64,000 nucleotides of DNA, taken from assembly GCF_000020005.1 (NCBI RefSeq), contig NC_010718.1, positions 1,942,001 to 2,006,000 of the forward strand, in the 5' to 3' direction. The stretch comes from Natranaerobius thermophilus JW/NM-WN-LF. Its GTDB lineage: Bacteria; Bacillota; Natranaerobiia; Natranaerobiales; Natranaerobiaceae. This document shows, piece after piece, positions 1 to 8,401 of this stretch. The notes beneath the pieces were generated by a model, which saw only the letters and a list, made by a program, of their open reading frames with translations, was not told the origin of the DNA and did not search any database. Position 1 is the stretch's first letter; the number at the start of each line of letters is the position of its first letter. The position numbers were made by a program, and so were the translations under genes.

Positions 1-2615
1 AGTTTATGCCAGGTTAAATTATTTTCCTGTAATTTATCCCAAAATAATTTCAACCCAGCATGGTAAAATAGACCTAAACTTGCCGGTTCGAGCCGGAAAT
101 ACTCTCGTTCCTTTAACCTCAAGTTTTGCTCGGCAAAATGTCTAAATGGACACTGACAGAAACTTTCAAGTCCCGACACAGATGTGGCAATCTTGTTGGG
201 ATACAGCTTATCAATAACTTCTTGAGTGAGAGGAGACAAACTTTTTTTATAATCTAAGGCCTTAATTTCTGGCGTCGAATAGAACAAATCAGGATGTTCA
301 TTAATCAAATATGCTAATAACTGTTGTTTATCTTCAGCTAATTTTTCGGGATGACCTACTTTATTAATTAATTTAATTAAGTTAGATACTGCTTTTTTAC
401 CATCAATTATATATTGTCTAAAATCTTCGTCATTTTCAGGACCATCATTTTGGTATTCCTGGAATAACTCGGGAAACATCTCTTGGATATCTGAAATTAT
501 GGTAGATGGGCTCATAGTTCTACCTTCTGAATCAGCTGCTGGATAACTAAGATACAGCTTTTGAGAAGGTTGAGTTAAAACATTATAAATTAAATACTGT
601 TCCTGATATAATTTCTGCTCAGTAGTGGGTGCAAATTCTACATCATGCTGGCGCAATGTTATCCTTTCTCGATCATCTATAATGCCATCATCATCTATTT
701 TGGCAGGATACAAACCATCAGAAACTCCTGCCATAAATAATACTTTAATTTCATGATATCTACTTCTATCTGCAGTGCCAACCAAGACCTGATCAAGGGT
801 CGCCGGTAGCAGTCCCAATTTTATATTAGCAAGTCCAGACTCGATTATTTGTAAATACTCAGACAAAGTGACCTTTTGCTCTCCTAAAAAAGTGACCATT
901 TGATCAAGTAAATCAATAACTGTATCCCACAGTTGATTGTGCAACTGCATTTCCACAAAATCTTTTCTTTCTTCTGCTTCAAGTGACCATTCTTCCAATT
1001 GATATTCTATTTGTAACTGTTCTATTAATTCCCACAGATAAGTGGAAATCTCCCTTACTGATAATAAATTATCCTCTTCTGCCTCTTGGTTTTTAAACTG
1101 TGCAGATAATGATTCAGATTTATTTATCCCCCTCAATTTGCTATCAAACTCTAAAAGTGTATCTCTAACTTTACCTTTAATTGAATTAATTTCACTTAAA
1201 TATTGTTTATTTCTGTTACTGGGAGCAATATTTTCCCTTTCCAGATCAAAGTTGGCAATAAAATTCCACTTCCCCTGTTTTTTCCAGTCTTTACCAGATA
1301 TTCCATGTGCAAGTACATAATTTTCTACTTGAAATATTTCCTCACTAGAGATAGGTAACAGGCCTGTTTTAAGCATACGAAATAGGGGTTCGTAATCCCA
1401 GTTAGAAATTACAGTTTCTACAGAAGAACGCAAAAATTCTACTAAGGGATGGTGATGTACAGGTTCCTTTCGATCTAAAAAATGAGGAATTTTGTAATCG
1501 TTAAATACAGCTTTAATAACAGGTTCGTAACTTTCTAATTCTCGTACTATTACGGCAATATCTTTATACCTCATGCCATGGTCTCGAACCAATAATTTAA
1601 TTTCACGGGCGATTTTATCAATTTCATTTCTCAGATTAGTACCTTCAACTATTGATAAACCTGTTGGCTCACTATCGTAAGGATTTATTTTGTTCTTACC
1701 CCATTCTTTCTCAAGATGAGCTAGAGCAGGATTATCTTTGAATCTTGGAAGAGATGAAGCTGATCTATGTTCTTCGTTTTCATTAGGAAAGTGCTTAGAT
1801 TTTTTGATCTCTATATCATTATTAACAGCAAGTTCCCATACCTGATTATAAGTTTTCAGAGTAGGATGAAATAGATGTAACTCGTCATCTATTTTACCAG
1901 TAAACTGGGGAGGTAAAGTGAGGGCGAGTTCAATATTTGAACACTTGGTCAATAAACCCTCCAATAATTTCAATTCCTGGGGAGTGAAGCCGGAAAAACC
2001 GTCAATATAACAAGTGGATCCTGCTAAAAAAGAAATATTGTTACCTTCCATTTTTTGACCGGCTTTACTCAACCTATCTTCTTGATGATGATAACCCTGA
2101 TGTTGCAAAAAAGTTTCGTAATCAGTAAACACTTGAGAGATTTCTTGTAATTTTTGTTTTAAATGAATTAGATCTAATTCTTGACTTATCTGTTCAAGCA
2201 TTTCAGGAGTTATTTCATACATCCTGGCTTCAGAAATTAAGCGCGATAATTTTTCAGAAAAGCCGGACTTCACTGCCACCTTTTCTAATATTTCCAGGTC
2301 ATCTTTACGTTGGAGGAGAATATTCTTAATAATCATTTCTTTACCAGTATCAGAAAGATCAGCTTTTGCTATCCCACCTTGTTCCTCCAAAACTTTTTGT
2401 GACAATCTCTGAAAACTCAAGATATGTAATCTACTAAAACCTGAGATATCGGATCGCCTTAAAATAGCTTGTTCCATCTGAAAAGTTGCCTGTTCCGGTA
2501 CTAAAAAAATTATTGGATCCCCATCTGGAGCTGCTTTTAGTTGTTCTGTAATACTGTCTATAATATAAGATGTTTTTCCACTTCCGGCCCGGCCTAACAA
2601 AAACTTTACACTCAC
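1..2615 (-). CDS. addB: AddB, ATP-dependent helicase/nuclease subunit B (C-terminus beyond the left edge)
   Basis: The reading frame is open from a GTG at 2615 to the left edge, giving about 871 residues of a family usually near 1,150. A TGA lies directly upstream of the GTG, and a GGGGGAG ribosome site sits 5-6 nt before it. Residues 8-15 read GRAGSGKT, a Walker A motif. Near the left edge the protein shows SGLESFCQCPFRHFAEQNL, which matches the first cysteine region of the AddB iron-sulfur nuclease domain. AddB is known to pair with AddA to process double-strand breaks for RecA-dependent repair. addA would be expected just outside the window. The family call is strong. The N-terminal helicase-like part is complete, and the C-terminal nuclease is mostly missing only because of the window edge. 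Confidence 0.93.
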   Translation of the reverse strand, partial: MSVKFLLGRAGSGKTSYIIDSITEQLKAAPDGDPIIFLVPEQATFQMEQAILRRSDISGFSRLHILSFQRLSQKVLEEQGGIAKADLSDTGKEMIIKNILLQRKDDLEILEKVAVKSGFSEKLSRLISEARMYEITPEMLEQISQELDLIHLKQKLQEISQVFTDYETFLQHQGYHHQEDRLSKAGQKMEGNNISFLAGSTCYIDGFSGFTPQELKLLEGLLTKCSNIELALTLPPQFTGKIDDELHLFHPTLKTYNQVWELAVNNDIEIKKSKHFPNENEEHRSASSLPRFKDNPALAHLEKEWGKNKINPYDSEPTGLSIVEGTNLRNEIDKIAREIKLLVRDHGMRYKDIAVIVRELESYEPVIKAVFNDYKIPHFLDRKEPVHHHPLVEFLRSSVETVISNWDYEPLFRMLKTGLLPISSEEIFQVENYVLAHGISGKDWKKQGKWNFIANFDLERENIAPSNRNKQYLSEINSIKGKVRDTLLEFDSKLRGINKSESLSAQFKNQEAEEDNLLSVREISTYLWELIEQLQIEYQLEEWSLEAEERKDFVEMQLHNQLWDTVIDLLDQMVTFLGEQKVTLSEYLQIIESGLANIKLGLLPATLDQVLVGTADRSRYHEIKVLFMAGVSDGLYPAKIDDDGIIDDRERITLRQHDVEFAPTTEQKLYQEQYLIYNVLTQPSQKLYLSYPAADSEGRTMSPSTIISDIQEMFPELFQEYQNDGPENDEDFRQYIIDGKKAVSNLIKLINKVGHPEKLAEDKQQLLAYLINEHPDLFYSTPEIKALDYKKSLSPLTQEVIDKLYPNKIATSVSGLESFCQCPFRHFAEQNLRLKEREYFRLEPASLGLFYHAGLKLFWDKLQENNLTWHK

Positions 2616-2652
2616 TCAAGCTCCCCCTTCCTCTTTTAAACAAATACTTCGA

Positions 2653-2690
2653 AGAAAAAATAAAAGTTACACCGGAAAAAACCGGTGTAA
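2653..2690 (-). terminator. Intrinsic terminator after the acylphosphatase gene
   Basis: TTACACCGG (2667-2675) and CCGGTGTAA (2682-2690) form a perfect 9-bp stem with a six-base loop. On the minus strand the stem is followed by CTTTTATTTTTTC. It separates the acylphosphatase gene from addB, so addB probably has its own promoter or depends on readthrough. Confidence 0.85.
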
Positions 2691-2706
2691 AGCAATTTAA
2701 AGCAAA

Positions 2707-2991
2707 TCATTTTCTGATCTCAAATTCAGTTAAATTTTCCTGGGGTTCTAGCCATTCCCCTTCAACTTCTTCTATTTGGCCAGTTCCTACTTCATTACTC
2801 TCAAGAATTCTTTTAAGTTCTTCAACTCTTTCTTCATCTCCTTCAATATACACTTCAACTCTTCCATCCCGTAAGTTTCTGACATAACCGCCAGAAACCC
2901 CTATTTCTTTTGCCACTTGACTAACTGAATATCTCATACCCACTCCTTGAACTAAACCTGATAAATATCCTTTAAAAGCTGTCTTTGCCAT
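2707..2991 (-). CDS. acyP: Acylphosphatase
   Basis: A 94-residue protein that hydrolyses acyl phosphates in the cytoplasm (known for the family). The signature LVQGVGMR gives the phosphate-binding loop with catalytic Arg20, and YVRNLRDG supplies the conserved Asn39. Length is typical. The frame extends to a GTG at 3000, but that GTG overlaps the GGAGGTG ribosome site. The ATG at 2991, 6-7 nt after the site, is the better start. It lies just downstream of the stalk-domain protein on the same strand and has its own terminator. Confidence 0.93.
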   Translation of the reverse strand: MAKTAFKGYLSGLVQGVGMRYSVSQVAKEIGVSGGYVRNLRDGRVEVYIEGDEERVEELKRILESNEVGTGQIEEVEGEWLEPQENLTEFEIRK

Positions 2992-3016
2992 ATTTATCAC
3001 CTCCTGTATATTTTCA

Positions 3017-3706
3017 TTAATCTTGATTAGGAGTTTCAGGAGGATCAGGGTGTTCAGGACTTTCAGGGAAATCTAAAGGAAAATTATTTTCTTGTTCGTT
3101 TTCTTTGAATTCGCTTTCATCAAATTCTTTATTGTGGTTTGATTCTCCTGCCGATTCTTGTTTATTTGTTTGTTGTTCCTCATCGGGGAGTATGACATCA
3201 ACAATTCCCTCTTCCCCGTCATACTCTACGTAACCACCAAAGGCCTCACCAGTAAATCTAAAGGGTATGTATGTACGCCCTTTTATCAGCCGTGAGGAAA
3301 CATCTAGGTTTGTTCTATCCCCATTAATTATTGCTACATCCTCGCCTATTGGCAATGCCACCCTGTCTTTATTTCTTTGGGCATAAGCAACTTGTTTATC
3401 GCCGTCCCATTCCATAGTTGCACCGATAGCTTCAAAAACCGACCGGGCCGGCATTAAAATTCGTCCATCTTGCACTTTGATATCATTCTGCAACTTTATT
3501 TCTTTTTCGTTAACTGTTACTTTCAGATCATCAATTCTTTCATACTGCTGATCACTATCGTCATCAGCAGAGACAGATGAAGGGTGTTGAATTGTCAAAA
3601 CTAATCCTAAACTAAAAAATATGACAAACAATAAGCTAAAAAAACCGAACTGAGTAAAAACTGTTTTTTCCCTCTTGTTGTTTAGTATAATTTTAATATT
3701 ATCCAA
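3017..3706 (-). CDS. Secreted or anchored copper-amine-oxidase-N (stalk) domain protein
   Basis: 229 residues starting at TTG, with GAGGTGA just upstream. Residues 20-45 form one hydrophobic segment followed by small residues, either a signal peptide or an N-terminal anchor. Residues about 60-170 match the copper amine oxidase N-like domain common in Clostridia: a [20 protein letters not shown] segment, then [20 protein letters not shown]. The C-terminal 50 residues are acidic and rich in Pro, Glu and Asn, ending in repeated PE/PD units, and look disordered. The domain is a structural module of cell-surface proteins, not an enzyme. No catalytic domain is seen and the function is unknown. A related domain is fused to the amidase at 6250-6909. 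Confidence 0.75.
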   Translation of the reverse strand: MDNIKIILNNKREKTVFTQFGFFSLLFVIFFSLGLVLTIQHPSSVSADDDSDQQYERIDDLKVTVNEKEIKLQNDIKVQDGRILMPARSVFEAIGATMEWDGDKQVAYAQRNKDRVALPIGEDVAIINGDRTNLDVSSRLIKGRTYIPFRFTGEAFGGYVEYDGEEGIVDVILPDEEQQTNKQESAGESNHNKEFDESEFKENEQENNFPLDFPESPEHPDPPETPNQD

Positions 3707-3742
3707 AAGATCACCTCAACAAATAGGCAACTTTATTATTAA

Positions 3743-3819
3743 TTAAGATATACTGTCAAACCCACATAATCCGTACAATTTATAAGTTTTACAGTATCAA
3801 CAAATAAATATATAGCACC
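3743..3819 (+). repeat. Dispersed intergenic repeat, copy A
   Basis: This copy contains ATACTGTCAAACC, CATAATCCGTACAATT and TTTTACAGTATCAACAAATA in order. The same blocks recur at 11717, 19354, 49131 and, inverted, at 39300. ATACTGT and ACAGTAT at the ends of the core are inverted repeats and could close a hairpin. It is non-coding and lies between two minus-strand genes. Confidence 0.75.
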
Positions 3820-3851
3820 TAAAATTAAGTAAGATGCAACAAAATTCAGGG

Positions 3852-3947
3852 CTAGTCCACTAAATATGTAATAACTGCTATAATCGCAGCCCAACCTATA
3901 ATAAATAAAAACACATATAAAACTAATTGTAATAATCTCTTACTCAT
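3852..3947 (-). CDS. Small single-span membrane protein (31 aa)
   Basis: An ATG at 3947 follows a strong GGAGAGGAG site by 6 nt and opens a 31-codon frame. It starts MSKRLLQLVLYVFLF, continues through a Trp/Ala/Ile/Val-rich stretch and ends in LVD. A positively charged start followed by about 22 hydrophobic residues predicts one transmembrane helix with the N-terminus inside. I do not recognise a family. The frame sits alone in the 357-bp gap between the stalk protein and the MFS gene. The good ribosome site and clean hydrophobic profile support translation. Length alone would not. Confidence 0.55.
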   Translation of the reverse strand: MSKRLLQLVLYVFLFIIGWAAIIAVITYLVD

Positions 3948-4063
3948 AGTATCTCCTCTCCATTTATTATTTATTTATAACCACATCAGTTCCTCTGGAT
4001 AGGATCAGCCATCATATCTAATCTAAGATAAGGGTCACTCACTAGGGTCATGTCATTTATTCA

Positions 4064-5287
4064 TTAATTTGAGTTTGATAGGTTAAGTTCTCTCCCTATA
4101 CCAAATTTTATCATAATTAAATTAACACCCATAACAAGTATAGCAATTATCCCGGCAGTACCAAACATAGCAATCCTAGATATTTCAACTAACAGACCAA
4201 AAGCCGGTGGCCCAAAAGCCACTCCGAAGAACCTTACACTACCATATAAAGAAGTAACTCCACCCCTGGCCCTTCCAGACGCAGTGCTAGTTACTAGAGT
4301 ATTAACTGATGTTAAAACAAGACCAGTACCAACACCTATTAAAATTATACCAGCAAATAAAGCGTAATCATTATCCAACAATAAAATTATTCCGCCAAAA
4401 GAAAGCCCGATAATTGTCAAACCAGTTACAACCAATTTACTCATAAGTAATTTGGACTGAATGAAATGCCCTGTAGTGTAAGAAGTAACTGCCATGACAA
4501 TTACAGGAAGCGCTATAACTATTCCCTTAGGTGCTCCCTCTAAATTATATCTTATCTCTAAAATATCCGAAAGGTATGATAGAGTACCAAATAAAGAAAA
4601 TAATACAGTGAATCCCGCCAAATAAGTAGCTATTAATACCATCTTTTTATCTTTGAAAACATCAAAAATCCTGGTAAAATAACCTTTTTCTTCTTGACTA
4701 CTACCTCCTGCCTTTTGCTCTGGCTCTTTTAAAACCACCCATAACATGATAGCAACTGGCAAAGAAAATATAGTGTAAACAAAAAAAACTGAGTACCATA
4801 TCCAAACAACTATTATAGCACCTAAGATAGGACTTACAACCTTTCCTATACCATTAGCCGCTTCCAGAACCCCCATAGCCTCACTTCGTTCACCTGATTG
4901 AAATAAATCACCTGCTAAAGCCATAGCAATGGGACCAGTTCCACCAGCTCCTATTCCCTTTACAACTCTCCCAAAAATTATCCAGGGATAAGCGGAATTA
5001 AAAAATATAGGTGCAAAGCCACTTATTAAGCCTCCTATAGCATATAAAAAAACAGAAGGTACTAGTACTACTTTACGACCATATTTATCGGAAATAAAAC
5101 CAACAATAGGTATTGTAATCCCTGCTGCTATAGAAAAAGTTGTTACAAGCAATCCAACTTCAAGTTGTGTTAGATTGAGCTGATTTTGGATCTCAGGGAA
5201 TGCTGGAATAATTAAAGAGTTTCCCAGAACCATAATAAATGGCACTCCACTCAAAGCTGCTAAATATTTTTTTGTTTCCTGTTGCAT
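4064..5287 (-). CDS. MFS drug/efflux-type transporter
   Basis: 407 residues with about 12 hydrophobic segments. The loop 2-3 signature of the major facilitator superfamily is visible as GFISDKYGRKVVLV, and the region following has the GRVVKGIGAGGTGP pattern of proton-coupled exporters (motif C-like glycines near GIGKVVSPILG). This resembles the 12-TM drug:H+ antiporter group. The substrate cannot be told. A TTG at 5326 would add 13 residues, but it lacks a ribosome site. The ATG at 5287 has AGGAGAG about 10 nt upstream and is preferred. It appears to be a single-gene unit. Confidence 0.85.
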   Translation of the reverse strand: MQQETKKYLAALSGVPFIMVLGNSLIIPAFPEIQNQLNLTQLEVGLLVTTFSIAAGITIPIVGFISDKYGRKVVLVPSVFLYAIGGLISGFAPIFFNSAYPWIIFGRVVKGIGAGGTGPIAMALAGDLFQSGERSEAMGVLEAANGIGKVVSPILGAIIVVWIWYSVFFVYTIFSLPVAIMLWVVLKEPEQKAGGSSQEEKGYFTRIFDVFKDKKMVLIATYLAGFTVLFSLFGTLSYLSDILEIRYNLEGAPKGIVIALPVIVMAVTSYTTGHFIQSKLLMSKLVVTGLTIIGLSFGGIILLLDNDYALFAGIILIGVGTGLVLTSVNTLVTSTASGRARGGVTSLYGSVRFFGVAFGPPAFGLLVEISRIAMFGTAGIIAILVMGVNLIMIKFGIGRELNLSNSN

Positions 5288-5481
5288 TTTCTGCTCACTC
5301 TCCTGTATAATTGTAATGTATGTCAATTAGCGTCTATTTATATCCTTTATTGTAAAATTGCTTTTATACTTTTTATATCAGCTCAGAAAAAGGTAGATTT
5401 TTGCAGTTTAATTTTATTTTTTGCGATTTCCCAGTAAATAAAATCTAATCCTAAAAAAACAAATTTTTATTTATTATGCTC

Positions 5482-5510
5482 TTTACAAACAGTTTATTAT
5501 CTGCTATACT
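5482..5510 (+). promoter_or_regulatory. Sigma-A promoter of tRNA-Leu(UAA)
   Basis: TTTACA (5482-5487), a 17-nt spacer and TATACT (5505-5510), with an extended -10 TGC just before. The expected start is about 20 nt upstream of the tRNA. Confidence 0.85.
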
Positions 5511-5537
5511 TATTTACGTCGATGGGAGAGAAAACAT

Positions 5538-5629
5538 GCCGGGGTGGCGGAACTGGCAGACGCAAGGGACTTAAAATCCCTCGGACAATCAAATTGTCCG
5601 TACCGGTTCGATTCCGGTCCCCGGCACCA
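5538..5629 (+). tRNA. tRNA-Leu (anticodon UAA)
   Basis: A class II tRNA with a long variable arm. The acceptor GCCGGGG pairs with CCCCGGC, followed by A and an encoded CCA (5627-5629). The anticodon loop CTTAAAA at 5570-5576 gives UAA. The T-arm contains GGTTCGATTCC. It reads UUA/UUG leucine codons. Confidence 0.97.
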
Positions 5630-5640
5630 AAGCCCAAAAA

Positions 5641-5671
5641 AACCTCACTTAAAAAAGTGAGGTTTTTTTAT
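5641..5671 (+). terminator. Intrinsic terminator of tRNA-Leu
   Basis: AACCTCACTT and AAGTGAGGTT flank a short A-rich loop, followed by a T-run and TATT. It starts 12 nt after the tRNA end. Confidence 0.9.
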
Positions 5672-5729
5672 TATATATGACTTGTTTTACTAACATTATT
5701 TTTTGTGATCGTATTCCGTCTTATCCTGA

Positions 5730-6089
5730 TTATTTTGTATTTGGTGACACATCTTCATCTTTAACAATGACTTTATGAAAGAAGTATTCTCCTACAGCAA
5801 CCAAAATTCCAAATAAAATCAAAGAACCTATAGTTGTCTGGAAAACTGTCACTAAACTCACTACATAAGCCGCAACCAATCCAAGTACTCCATCTCCCAC
5901 CGAAGCGTAAATATTTCCGTACTCTGGTAAAATATATAAATCTCCAACAACATAGTTCAGTGCCGTAGCCAGGATAGCAAATCCAAATACCCACCCCCAT
6001 GGATTACCATCAAGGCCAATAAAGGCAACACTGGCAACGATAAAAGTCATTAAAAACTTGATGACTAATGCTGATAATGTATCATTCAT
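5730..6089 (-). CDS. DUF2512 (YndM-like) four-helix membrane protein
   Basis: 119 residues with four hydrophobic stretches. The motifs NYVVGDLYILPEYGN and SVGDGVLGL are characteristic of the DUF2512 family found in Bacilli and Clostridia, whose function is unknown. Starts at the ATG 6089 after GGGAGGAGAT. It is encoded alone, convergent with tRNA-Leu and downstream of the amidase terminator. Confidence 0.85.
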   Translation of the reverse strand: MNDTLSALVIKFLMTFIVASVAFIGLDGNPWGWVFGFAILATALNYVVGDLYILPEYGNIYASVGDGVLGLVAAYVVSLVTVFQTTIGSLILFGILVAVGEYFFHKVIVKDEDVSPNTK

Positions 6090-6191
6090 ATTTTATCTCC
6101 TCCCTTAATTTCTATGGATTTTGTCTAGTTTAATTTTTTAGAGTCCTCGATTATCCATTCATTACTATTATTTCCCTAATTTATACAAAAT

Positions 6192-6220
6192 AATCAAAAA
6201 AAGCACCATAATTGGTGCTT
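6192..6220 (-). terminator. Intrinsic terminator after the amidase gene
   Basis: AAGCACCA and TGGTGCTT form an 8-bp stem. On the minus strand it is followed by eight T residues. It lies 30 nt past the amidase stop. Confidence 0.88.
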
Positions 6221-6249
6221 AAACTAGTATTCCTAAATTAATAAAAAAG

Positions 6250-6909
6250 TTAGTTGTTACTGTTTTTTGTAACTTCAAATTCACCAAGACTACTGTCCCA
6301 GTTCACACTATATCCAAGTTGCTGTTCTACTACTTTACGCAAGGGAACATAAGTTTTGCCATCAATGAGAAACCCATCTGATACTTCCTCGTCTAATACA
6401 GTTCCCCTAACTTTTCGCTCTATTTCAGGTAACTCTCCTAATTCCTGTTCCTGTAAAGAGTTTCTTATTAAGTCTAAATCGGTATTTTCACCGGGACAAT
6501 TAGTAGATACCCAGTCGCTGTGTGAAAAAACGAGTAAATTTTTCGAGTAAATGCTATTCAACCATTTATGAATTTCAATAGCCTTTTGATACTGTTGTTC
6601 AGTTGGCTGGGATTCATTCATGTTACCAGAAAAAGCTATGCCTATAGTTTTTTGATTTGCATTCCCGCCTGAATGGGCACCTTGCTTCTCATGAGGTCGA
6701 CCTAACTCAATAGTACCATCACTACGTATTTGATAATGATAACCGACCATTTGCCAACCTCTAACATTTCTGTGGAATTCATCATGTCTGGTAATTGGTC
6801 GGTCTGAAACACCAGTATGATGATAAGTTATCCCAATTGTTTCTGGCCTTTCAGTCAATCCAGTTTTAGGCTCAAGATTATAATCTTTCACTTCTGGTTT
6901 ACTAACCAT
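6250..6909 (-). CDS. N-acetylmuramoyl-L-alanine amidase (Amidase_2/PGRP) with C-terminal stalk domain
   Basis: 219 residues. The first ~150 match the zinc amidase family: ITYHHTG near residue 30 gives the first Zn histidine, and HSDWVSTNCPGE near residue 130 gives the second histidine and the cysteine ligand. The GAHSGG and QKTIGIAFSGN segments are also typical. The last 45 residues (FLIDGKTYVPLRKVVEQ to the end) match half of a copper-amine-oxidase-N domain. The enzyme cleaves the lactyl-L-Ala bond of peptidoglycan. No signal peptide is visible, so export is uncertain, and a prophage or spore-related role is possible. Upstream ATGs overlap the ribosome site GAGGAG at 6919-6924, so the ATG at 6909 is chosen. 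Confidence 0.88.
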   Translation of the reverse strand: MVSKPEVKDYNLEPKTGLTERPETIGITYHHTGVSDRPITRHDEFHRNVRGWQMVGYHYQIRSDGTIELGRPHEKQGAHSGGNANQKTIGIAFSGNMNESQPTEQQYQKAIEIHKWLNSIYSKNLLVFSHSDWVSTNCPGENTDLDLIRNSLQEQELGELPEIERKVRGTVLDEEVSDGFLIDGKTYVPLRKVVEQQLGYSVNWDSSLGEFEVTKNSNN

Positions 6910-7120
6910 TAATGAATCTCTCCTCATTATAATTTTAGCCAATAAATTTAGACTTATAATAAGACTGACATTAATTCAATATATTCTTTTAATTTTATAA
7001 TAGTTACTATTTATAGTCACTTAATTAATTCAGGAGTATTAGATGTAGCAAAACCTAGGCATTTTTAGTGAATTTGAAATTTCACAGTTATCAACTCTTA
7101 ACTACTTTAATACAGCCAAT

Positions 7121-7147
7121 AAAAAAAAGCGCCTTTACAGACGCTTT
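7121..7147 (-). terminator. Intrinsic terminator of the tRNA cluster
   Basis: Minus strand: AAGCGTC and GGCGCTT pair (one G-U), with a 6-nt loop followed by eight T residues. It lies 24 nt after tRNA-Cys. Confidence 0.88.
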
Positions 7148-7170
7148 GCTTTTGAGATTCATATGTATAT

Positions 7171-7248
7171 TGGAGGTGGGAGCGGGATTTGAACCCGCGA
7201 ATAACGGATTTGCAGTCCGCGGCGTTAGCCAGACTTCGCCATCCCACC
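7171..7248 (-). tRNA. tRNA-Cys (anticodon GCA)
   Basis: Acceptor GGTGGGA pairs with TCCCACC, discriminator U as expected for tRNA-Cys, encoded CCA at 7171-7173. The anticodon loop contains GCA. Third gene of an Asp-Gly-Cys cluster. Confidence 0.97.
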
Positions 7249-7259
7249 TTGTCTCCACA

Positions 7260-7334
7260 TGGAGCGGGAAACGGGATTCGAACCCGCGGCCCCCGCCTTG
7301 GCAAGGCGGTGCTCTACCACTGAGCTATTCCCGC
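7260..7334 (-). tRNA. tRNA-Gly (anticodon GCC)
   Basis: Acceptor GCGGGAA pairs with TTCCCGC, encoded CCA. The anticodon stem-loop CGCCTTGCCAAGGCG gives GCC. Middle gene of the cluster, 11 nt from tRNA-Cys. Confidence 0.97.
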
Positions 7335-7339
7335 AAAAA

Positions 7340-7416
7340 TGGCGGGGCTGACGGGATTCGAACCCGCGATCTCCGGCGTGACAGGCCGGCGTGTTGAGCC
7401 ACTTCACTACAGCCCC
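7340..7416 (-). tRNA. tRNA-Asp (anticodon GUC)
   Basis: Acceptor GGGGCTG pairs with CAGCCCC, encoded CCA. The anticodon loop CTGTCAC gives GUC. First gene of the cluster, 5 nt from tRNA-Gly. Confidence 0.97.
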
Positions 7417-7514
7417 GCGTGTTTATTAAGTTTTGCCTCTCATCGTCGGCACTTTTAAATTATACATAACCATTACCCTAAAGTCAATAGCTTTCTTTAA
7501 AAAAATCCAAATTA

Positions 7515-8174
7515 TTATTCCAAATCTTGAGTACTCTCTTCATTCAGCTCATCTTTTGCAAAATAAATCAAACTTTGCAGCTCAATAGTCAAATCAACAT
7601 TGTGAATCCTCACATCTTCAGGAGCAGTTAATTTAGCAGGTGCAAAGTTCAAAAGAGCTTTTACATTTTCTTCTACAAGACGGTCAACTACTTCCTGAGC
7701 GTGAACAGCTGGAACAGTAATTACACCTACTTGAACACGTTCTTTTCTTACTATTTCCTGTAAATCATTCAAATGATATACAGGTACCCCTTCAATATTT
7801 TCTCCAACTATGTCAGGACTGACGTCAAAAAGTCCTACTACACTTGTATACGGGTTTTCTCTCACGTTATACCTTGCAAATGCAGTTCCCAAGTGTCCTG
7901 CACCTACTATAGCAACATTAGTTTGTTTATCTAAGCCGATGATTCTCAGAACTCTTTCTCGTAAATAGTTGGTATTGTATCCAGTCCCTCGGGTACCAAA
8001 GGCTCCAAAAAAAGCTAAATCCTTTCTAATTTGTTCTGCTGTAAAGCCAGTTTCCTTACTCAAACTTTTGGAAGACACAACTTCAATGTCACGTTTTACT
8101 AGATTATCAAGTACCCTTAAATAAACCGGCAATCTTTTAATCACTGAAATCGGCGCTTCTCCCCGTTGATTCAT
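7515..8174 (-). CDS. rex: Rex, NADH/NAD+-sensing transcriptional repressor
   Basis: 219 residues. The N-terminal winged helix begins ISVIKRLPVYLRVLDNL and includes SKETGFTAEQIRKDLAFFG. The Rossmann NADH-binding motif VAIVGAGHLGTA is in the centre, and the C-terminal domain-swapped helix is present. Rex is known to leave its operators when NADH rises, so it often controls fermentation, bcd/etf and hydrogenase genes. Lysine fermentation in this window produces and consumes NADH, so it is a plausible target, but I saw no clear Rex palindrome at those promoters. Start ATG 8174 follows AAGGAGG. Upstream in-frame codons lack a ribosome site. Confidence 0.95.
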   Translation of the reverse strand: MNQRGEAPISVIKRLPVYLRVLDNLVKRDIEVVSSKSLSKETGFTAEQIRKDLAFFGAFGTRGTGYNTNYLRERVLRIIGLDKQTNVAIVGAGHLGTAFARYNVRENPYTSVVGLFDVSPDIVGENIEGVPVYHLNDLQEIVRKERVQVGVITVPAVHAQEVVDRLVEENVKALLNFAPAKLTAPEDVRIHNVDLTIELQSLIYFAKDELNEESTQDLE

Positions 8175-8401
8175 GTTTAGCCTCCTTATTGTTAAAGAAT
8201 AATATATAACTATTTTCAATAATTGTGTTAATTGTTATTATCCCCCAGTATATATTATCAGATTTAGTGAGCAATTTCATTAGTAAATTTTCTTTTGTTT
8301 TTAATGTTTTTTCCAGATTAATATTGGTAAATACATATTAATTCCCATATTACGCAAAATAATACAGAACCTCGGAACAACAATTTTAAGGAGGGAATAT
8401 T

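Noticed and set aside
1042-1320. 92-codon plus-strand frame inside addB
   Set aside because: It is antisense to a continuous, well-conserved AddB frame and has no ribosome site.
7068-7407. Frames over the tRNA-Asp/Gly/Cys cluster on both strands, with peptides such as [11 protein letters not shown] and [11 protein letters not shown]
   Set aside because: These are the familiar false proteins produced by reading tRNA genes. The three tRNAs explain the sequence fully.
8175-8401. Possible Rex operator in the rex-Mn catalase intergenic region (TTGTGTTAATTGTTA)
   Set aside because: The two half-sites do not form the TTGTGAA-N4-TTCACAA type palindrome, so I do not claim autoregulation.
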